A DNA stretch of 64,000 nucleotides from Limnanthes douglasii subsp. nivea (lineage: Eukaryota > Streptophyta > Magnoliopsida > Brassicales > Limnanthaceae), in the NCBI GenBank assembly GCA_036936605.1, contig JAUPFV010000001.1, positions 321,124,250 through 321,188,249 of the forward strand, written 5' to 3'. Below, piece by piece: positions 60,291-64,000 of this stretch (its first letter is position 1; every line of letters starts with the position of its first letter). Made by a program: the position numbers and the translations under genes. The notes below the pieces were generated by a model. It did no database searches. It had not been told where the DNA came from and saw only the letters and a list, made by a program, of their open reading frames with translations.

Positions 60291-60644
60291 TGACTCTTAC
60301 TTTAACATTCGCGAGTTTCATGCTTTATTTTTATATTAAACTAAATTAATTTAGCACAGCAAAGCAAAAGCAAATTATTATTTTGAGCTGGTGTGATTTG
60401 GTTCGCCGTCTAATCTATACCATTCGAAGAAAAGGATAAAAAGTGATAATGACAAGTGATCATTTAAATTTCGTTTTAAGTTGTATTAGATATGTTGTTT
60501 TTAAGGATAAGTTAATCACGGATAAAAATCTAATATTAGAAATTTACCAAAATTAAACTACAACGTATTTGATGGTGCGCTAACTTTCTTTCCAAGAAAC
60601 GCAAAAGCCACTTCTTGATCTTTCATCTTCCTGGTTGTTTTGCC

Positions 60645-61976
60645 ATGAATGTGGTAATGAATTCTTCATTGAATTCTCATCAAGTTATTGAAGAGTTTCC
60701 AATTCTTCTTCAAGCCATTAACAAGAACAGCAATCAATCATTCGTTGATGCTGTTAAAAAGTCCTCAACTGATAAATCATCTACCTTCAAACCAGAAGGC
60801 ATTAAATATTGTTCTGATCATTATTCTATTCAGTTCTCAAAGGAAACGAAAGAGGCCTTGCTCAATCAATCTTCAGTCACGTTAATAGGGAAGTTTAGTG
60901 ATGGTTTACCTAAGAGAAGAGTTATTGATTCCTTCTTGCAAAGCTTTAAATTTAAAGGCTCCTTCATGTTTAACAGTTTTGATTCTCGCCATGTCTTTAT
61001 TGAGTTTCAACTGCCTGAAGATGTCAGTACTTTTTGGGCTAGAAGTGTATGGAACGTTGAAGGGAAAACTATGAGGATCTTGCGATGGAGTCCTGAGTTT
61101 AACAAACATTTTGAAAATCCTAATACTATGGTGTGGGTTCGCTTTGAAAGAGTCCCTGAGTTCATGTTCAATCAAAGCATTATCAAAGATCTGGCATCAT
61201 CTATTGGGGTTCCTTACAAGATCATCGTCCCTAATGGAAATAAGGCAGTTTTGAATGCGTGTTATGCGCAGATTGAAGTGGATATCTCTAGGAAGATGAT
61301 CTACAAGCTTTGGGTTGGTTTCGGATCCAACGATGGATGCTGGATCAACGTTAGTTATAAGAACCTTCCAGCCTATTGTGATGTCTGTTATCACATTGGT
61401 CATAAGGGTGAAGATTGTTTGAAGAAAGAAAGGGTCGTCAATCAAGAAAGAAAGGTTGAGCCTGCTGAAATTATTCAAGATCATACTGCTAGTGTTCAAG
61501 ATAATGTTAGTTTTGTTAAAACTGGGTCTCAAAATACTCAAGATCATATTGACAAGGATACTAAAAAGGTTGCAAGAAATGATAATTCTAGTAACATTCA
61601 ATCTTTTAGTAAAGAATACAGAAGAAAGTTAAGATCCATTGTTATTAAGGATCCGATACATGTTAATACTTCTGTTAACACTAAAGAAAGGACCATCAGT
61701 GCTGATAAAAACATGGAAATTATAGATGCTATTAAAGTCTTGGATCGGGACTTTGCTCAGAGTAAGTTGCAGAGTGAGAAAAGTATGGATTCTCTTACTG
61801 GTGATAATCTGGGCAGCAAGCCAACTTCTCCCAGTAACTTCGAGACAATCCTCTCCAGCAAAGTGAAATCTGCATTTAAAAGAAAGAAATCAAAAAAGTT
61901 TACAGTTAATTCTCTGAATCGCATTGGAGAACAACAAAAGTCTAAATTCCTTTCTGATAATGATCAGGATATCTAG
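60645..61976 (+). CDS. LINE ORF1: DUF4283 and CCHC zinc-knuckle nucleic-acid-binding protein
   Basis: An intact frame of 443 residues from the ATG at 60645 (MNVVMNSSLNSHQVIEEFPI); the frame is also open upstream to 60615 without ATG. Residues about 55-190 resemble DUF4283, the RRM-like domain of plant L1-type ORF1 proteins (TLIGKFSDGLPKRRVIDSFL, DVSTFWARSVWNVEGKTMRI, VRFERVPEFMFN). Residues about 246-262 hold a CCHC knuckle, CDVCYHIGHKGEDC (C-x2-C-x4-H-x4-C). The C-terminal third is Lys/Ser-rich. It would coat the LINE RNA in the ribonucleoprotein. It overlaps ORF2 by 17 bp. No stop or frameshift was seen, so this copy is fairly young. Confidence 0.9.
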   Translation: MNVVMNSSLNSHQVIEEFPILLQAINKNSNQSFVDAVKKSSTDKSSTFKPEGIKYCSDHYSIQFSKETKEALLNQSSVTLIGKFSDGLPKRRVIDSFLQSFKFKGSFMFNSFDSRHVFIEFQLPEDVSTFWARSVWNVEGKTMRILRWSPEFNKHFENPNTMVWVRFERVPEFMFNQSIIKDLASSIGVPYKIIVPNGNKAVLNACYAQIEVDISRKMIYKLWVGFGSNDGCWINVSYKNLPAYCDVCYHIGHKGEDCLKKERVVNQERKVEPAEIIQDHTASVQDNVSFVKTGSQNTQDHIDKDTKKVARNDNSSNIQSFSKEYRRKLRSIVIKDPIHVNTSVNTKERTISADKNMEIIDAIKVLDRDFAQSKLQSEKSMDSLTGDNLGSKPTSPSNFETILSSKVKSAFKRKKSKKFTVNSLNRIGEQQKSKFLSDNDQDI

Positions 61977-64000
61977 TTGGAATGCTAGAAGGGTCAGTAA
62001 CAAATCAACCTTGAGAAGGCTGTTAAATATTATTAAAGATCATAAGATTAAAATTCTTTCGATTCAAGAGCCTATGGCTGATATTGGCAAGATTGGTATG
62101 GTTTCTTCTAAGTTGGGTTTTAAGAATTTTGTTGGTAACTGCTCCAACAAAATCTGGGTTCTCTGGTGTGATGATGTGGAGTTGAATGTGCTGGTTGATC
62201 ATGATCAGATACTCCACATGAAGGTGGTCTATTCTGGTTGTGATAGTTTCAATTTTTCTTCTGTTTATGTTAAGAGTCAAAGGCTTCTTAGAAGGGATCT
62301 TTGGGCTCAAATATTTTCTATTGCTTCTGATGAGGTTCCTTGGCTGATTGCGGGTGATTTTAATGCTGTTTCTTGCTCTGAGGATCAAGTGGGGTGTGTT
62401 ACTTATGACTATGCTAGCACTGAGGAGTTTAATGAGGCTGTTAGATATTGCAATCTTCAGGATGCTGGTTTTGTTGGCTCTAGGTATACTTGGAACAGGG
62501 GTACTAAGTGGAACAGGTTGGACAAGTCTCTGGTTAATACTAAGTGGAATGATATGTTCAACACTACTCAGGTTATCCACATGGTCAGAACAAGTTCTGA
62601 CCATGCTCCTTTGATAATTCAGTCTCACTCTAATACTTTACATACTATTAAAAAGGGAAGTTTCAAATTTCTTAATGCCCGGGTTAGTGAGGATAGCTTT
62701 TTGGATACTGTTAGTCAGAATTGGAGCTTAAGGTGTAATGGTAACCCTAGTCAGATCTTCTGGTACAAGCTTAGAAGGCTCAAAGCTTGTCTTAAGGCTT
62801 GGAATGTTAAGGTGTTTGGAAATATTTTCAGTAAGGTCAAGGAGGCTGCTGATTTAGTTAGGGATGGAGATTAGACATTTGCTGAATAATTCTCAGATCT
62901 CGAAGGCTGATCTTTCTAAAGCTAACAACATGTACATTAAAGCTCTTAGGAATGAGGAGAGTTATTGGCATCAAAAGTGTTATAATAGTTGGATTAAGAA
63001 TGGGGATGGGAATACTAAGATCTATCATGCTTTTGTAAAGAAGAAAAGAAGTCGTAATGTGATTAAAGGCATCAAAGATGAGGGTGTTTGGATTTATAAC
63101 CCTGATGGCATTGCTATTTCTGCTCAGAATTACTTCAAAAATATTTTAGCCCCTATCTCTAATGCTAACATGGTTTATGATATGCAGCAGGAGGCTATTT
63201 TTAATAACATTCCTAGGCTGGTCTCTGATGAGGAAAATGACTCAATCTCTAAGTTAACTACCAAGGAGGAAGTTTGGAATGTCATTTGCAGGATGAGCAA
63301 TGATAGTGCTCCTGGTTTGGATGGTTTTAACATATTTTTCTTTAAATCTTGTTGGTCTATTATTTGTGATGATCTTTGCAGGGCCATTAATTATTTTCTT
63401 AGTGGTATGGTCTTGCCTGAGGGTGTCTATGCCACTGGTATCTGTTTGATTCCTAAGTGCCCTAACCCTATGTCTTGGAACAGCTTCAGGCCTATAAGTT
63501 TATGCTCTATGTTTAACAGAATTCTATCTCTCTGGGATTGCTAATATTTTACCTAAGATTGTATCTAAGATGCAGGGGGCTTTTGTTAAGGGGAGGCTCA
63601 TTCACGAGAACATTCTTATTGCTAAGGAGATGATGCATGACATAAATAGAAAGCCTAGTTCTGGAAATGTCTTGATTAAGTTAGACATGACAAAGGCCTT
63701 TGATAGGCTTTCTCATGGTTTCATTCTCAAAGTGCTATCCTGCTTTGGATTTAATGACACTTGTGTTTCTATTATTAAAAGTATGATATCTAATGTCCAC
63801 ATTTCAGATCTGATTAATGGTCTGGTCACATGTTATTTTCATCAAAAGCAGGGTTTAAGGCATGGAGACCCTTTGTCTCCTAGCCTGTTTATCCTTGCTG
63901 AGAAGGTCTTTTTACGTGGTCTTTACAATCTATTCAATGAGAACAAGCAATTTCAGTATGCATCTAGATCTTCTTACTTGGTGCCTTGTTTGGCATTTAC
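61960..64000 (+). pseudogene. LINE ORF2: endonuclease and reverse transcriptase, two frameshifts, runs off the window
   Basis: It starts at ATG 61960 (MIRISSWNARRVSNKSTLRR) inside the end of ORF1. Residues 1-230 are an apurinic-type endonuclease with visible catalytic blocks: IQEPM, LIAGDFNAV, YTWNRG with RLDKSLVN, and SSDHAPL. A one-base shift at about 62864-62874 moves to the frame of 62864-63544 (NSWIKNGDGNTKIYHAFVKK, then RT block APGLDGFNIFFFKSCW, then SFRPISLCSMF). A second shift at about 63520-63545 moves to the last frame (ANILPKIVSKMQGAFVKGRL, VLIKLDMTKAFDRLSH with the first RT aspartate, QGLRHGDPLSPSLFILAEK). The FADD box would lie beyond 64000. The enzyme normally nicks target DNA and copies the LINE RNA; this copy cannot make a full protein. 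Confidence 0.9.

Noticed and set aside
62023..62628. 201-residue minus-strand frame
   Set aside because: Shadow of the LINE ORF2 endonuclease, whose catalytic blocks are clear on +.
1..64000. rRNA, functional tRNA genes and CRISPR arrays
   Set aside because: Looked for on both strands by eye; only the tRNA-like SINE head and tRNA-complementary primer sites were found, and the tandem arrays lack the spaced-repeat form of CRISPR.

Overview
This window looks like nuclear DNA of a flowering plant, most likely a eudicot. Three genes have plant-type exon-intron structure with GT-AG introns, and most of the rest is AT-rich intergenic DNA built from plant retroelements: Tat-type Ty3/gypsy, Ty1/copia, an L1-type LINE, a tRNA-derived SINE, a MULE and a hAT-type MITE. 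No organelle, bacterial or viral genome block was seen, and the species cannot be named from the sequence.

Left end (1-8.6 kb): a decayed Ty3/gypsy element enters from the left edge (RNase H, second RNase H, integrase on +), followed by a minus-strand, apparently spliced, broken coding relic. From 8.6 to 11.8 kb lies a nine-exon minus-strand gene for a CDCA7-like 4CXXC zinc-finger protein that closes in frame but ends early.

Centre (13.6-39 kb): a three-level nest. An old minus-strand Ty1/copia relic was split by element A (14834-37360, minus strand, 5-bp target duplication TCTTA). Element A was itself split by element B (23084-34541, plus strand, 5-bp duplication CATAC). A and B both have gag, protease, reverse transcriptase, RNase H, an extra RNase H and integrase, all broken by stops and frameshifts. 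Both carry a tandem-repeat array after pol, then an accessory ORF running antisense to the element, with a putative-gypsy-type-transposon (PF04195-like) domain, a coiled-coil region and an acidic serine-rich tail. This matches the architecture known for the Tat group (Retand, Grande).

Right half (39-56 kb): AT-rich intergenic DNA with a ~190-bp tandem array holding a GC-rich hAT MITE, a higher-order 105/114-bp array, two copies of a snRNA-promoter-like element, a MULE relic, a SINE with a 15-bp target duplication, several local tandem duplications, an unidentified coding-like fragment and a Ty1/copia fragment with a probable 3' LTR.

Right end (56-64 kb): two apparently intact convergent host genes, an AE7-like MIP18-family protein (cytosolic iron-sulfur assembly) on + and a single-domain Sec14/CRAL-TRIO lipid-transfer protein on -. 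Then comes a plus-strand L1-type LINE with an intact ORF1 and a frameshifted ORF2 that runs off the window.

The three host genes have no obvious functional link and are ordinary neighbours in a repeat-rich region. Exon boundaries were read by eye from splice signals, frame continuity and family resemblance; no search was run.
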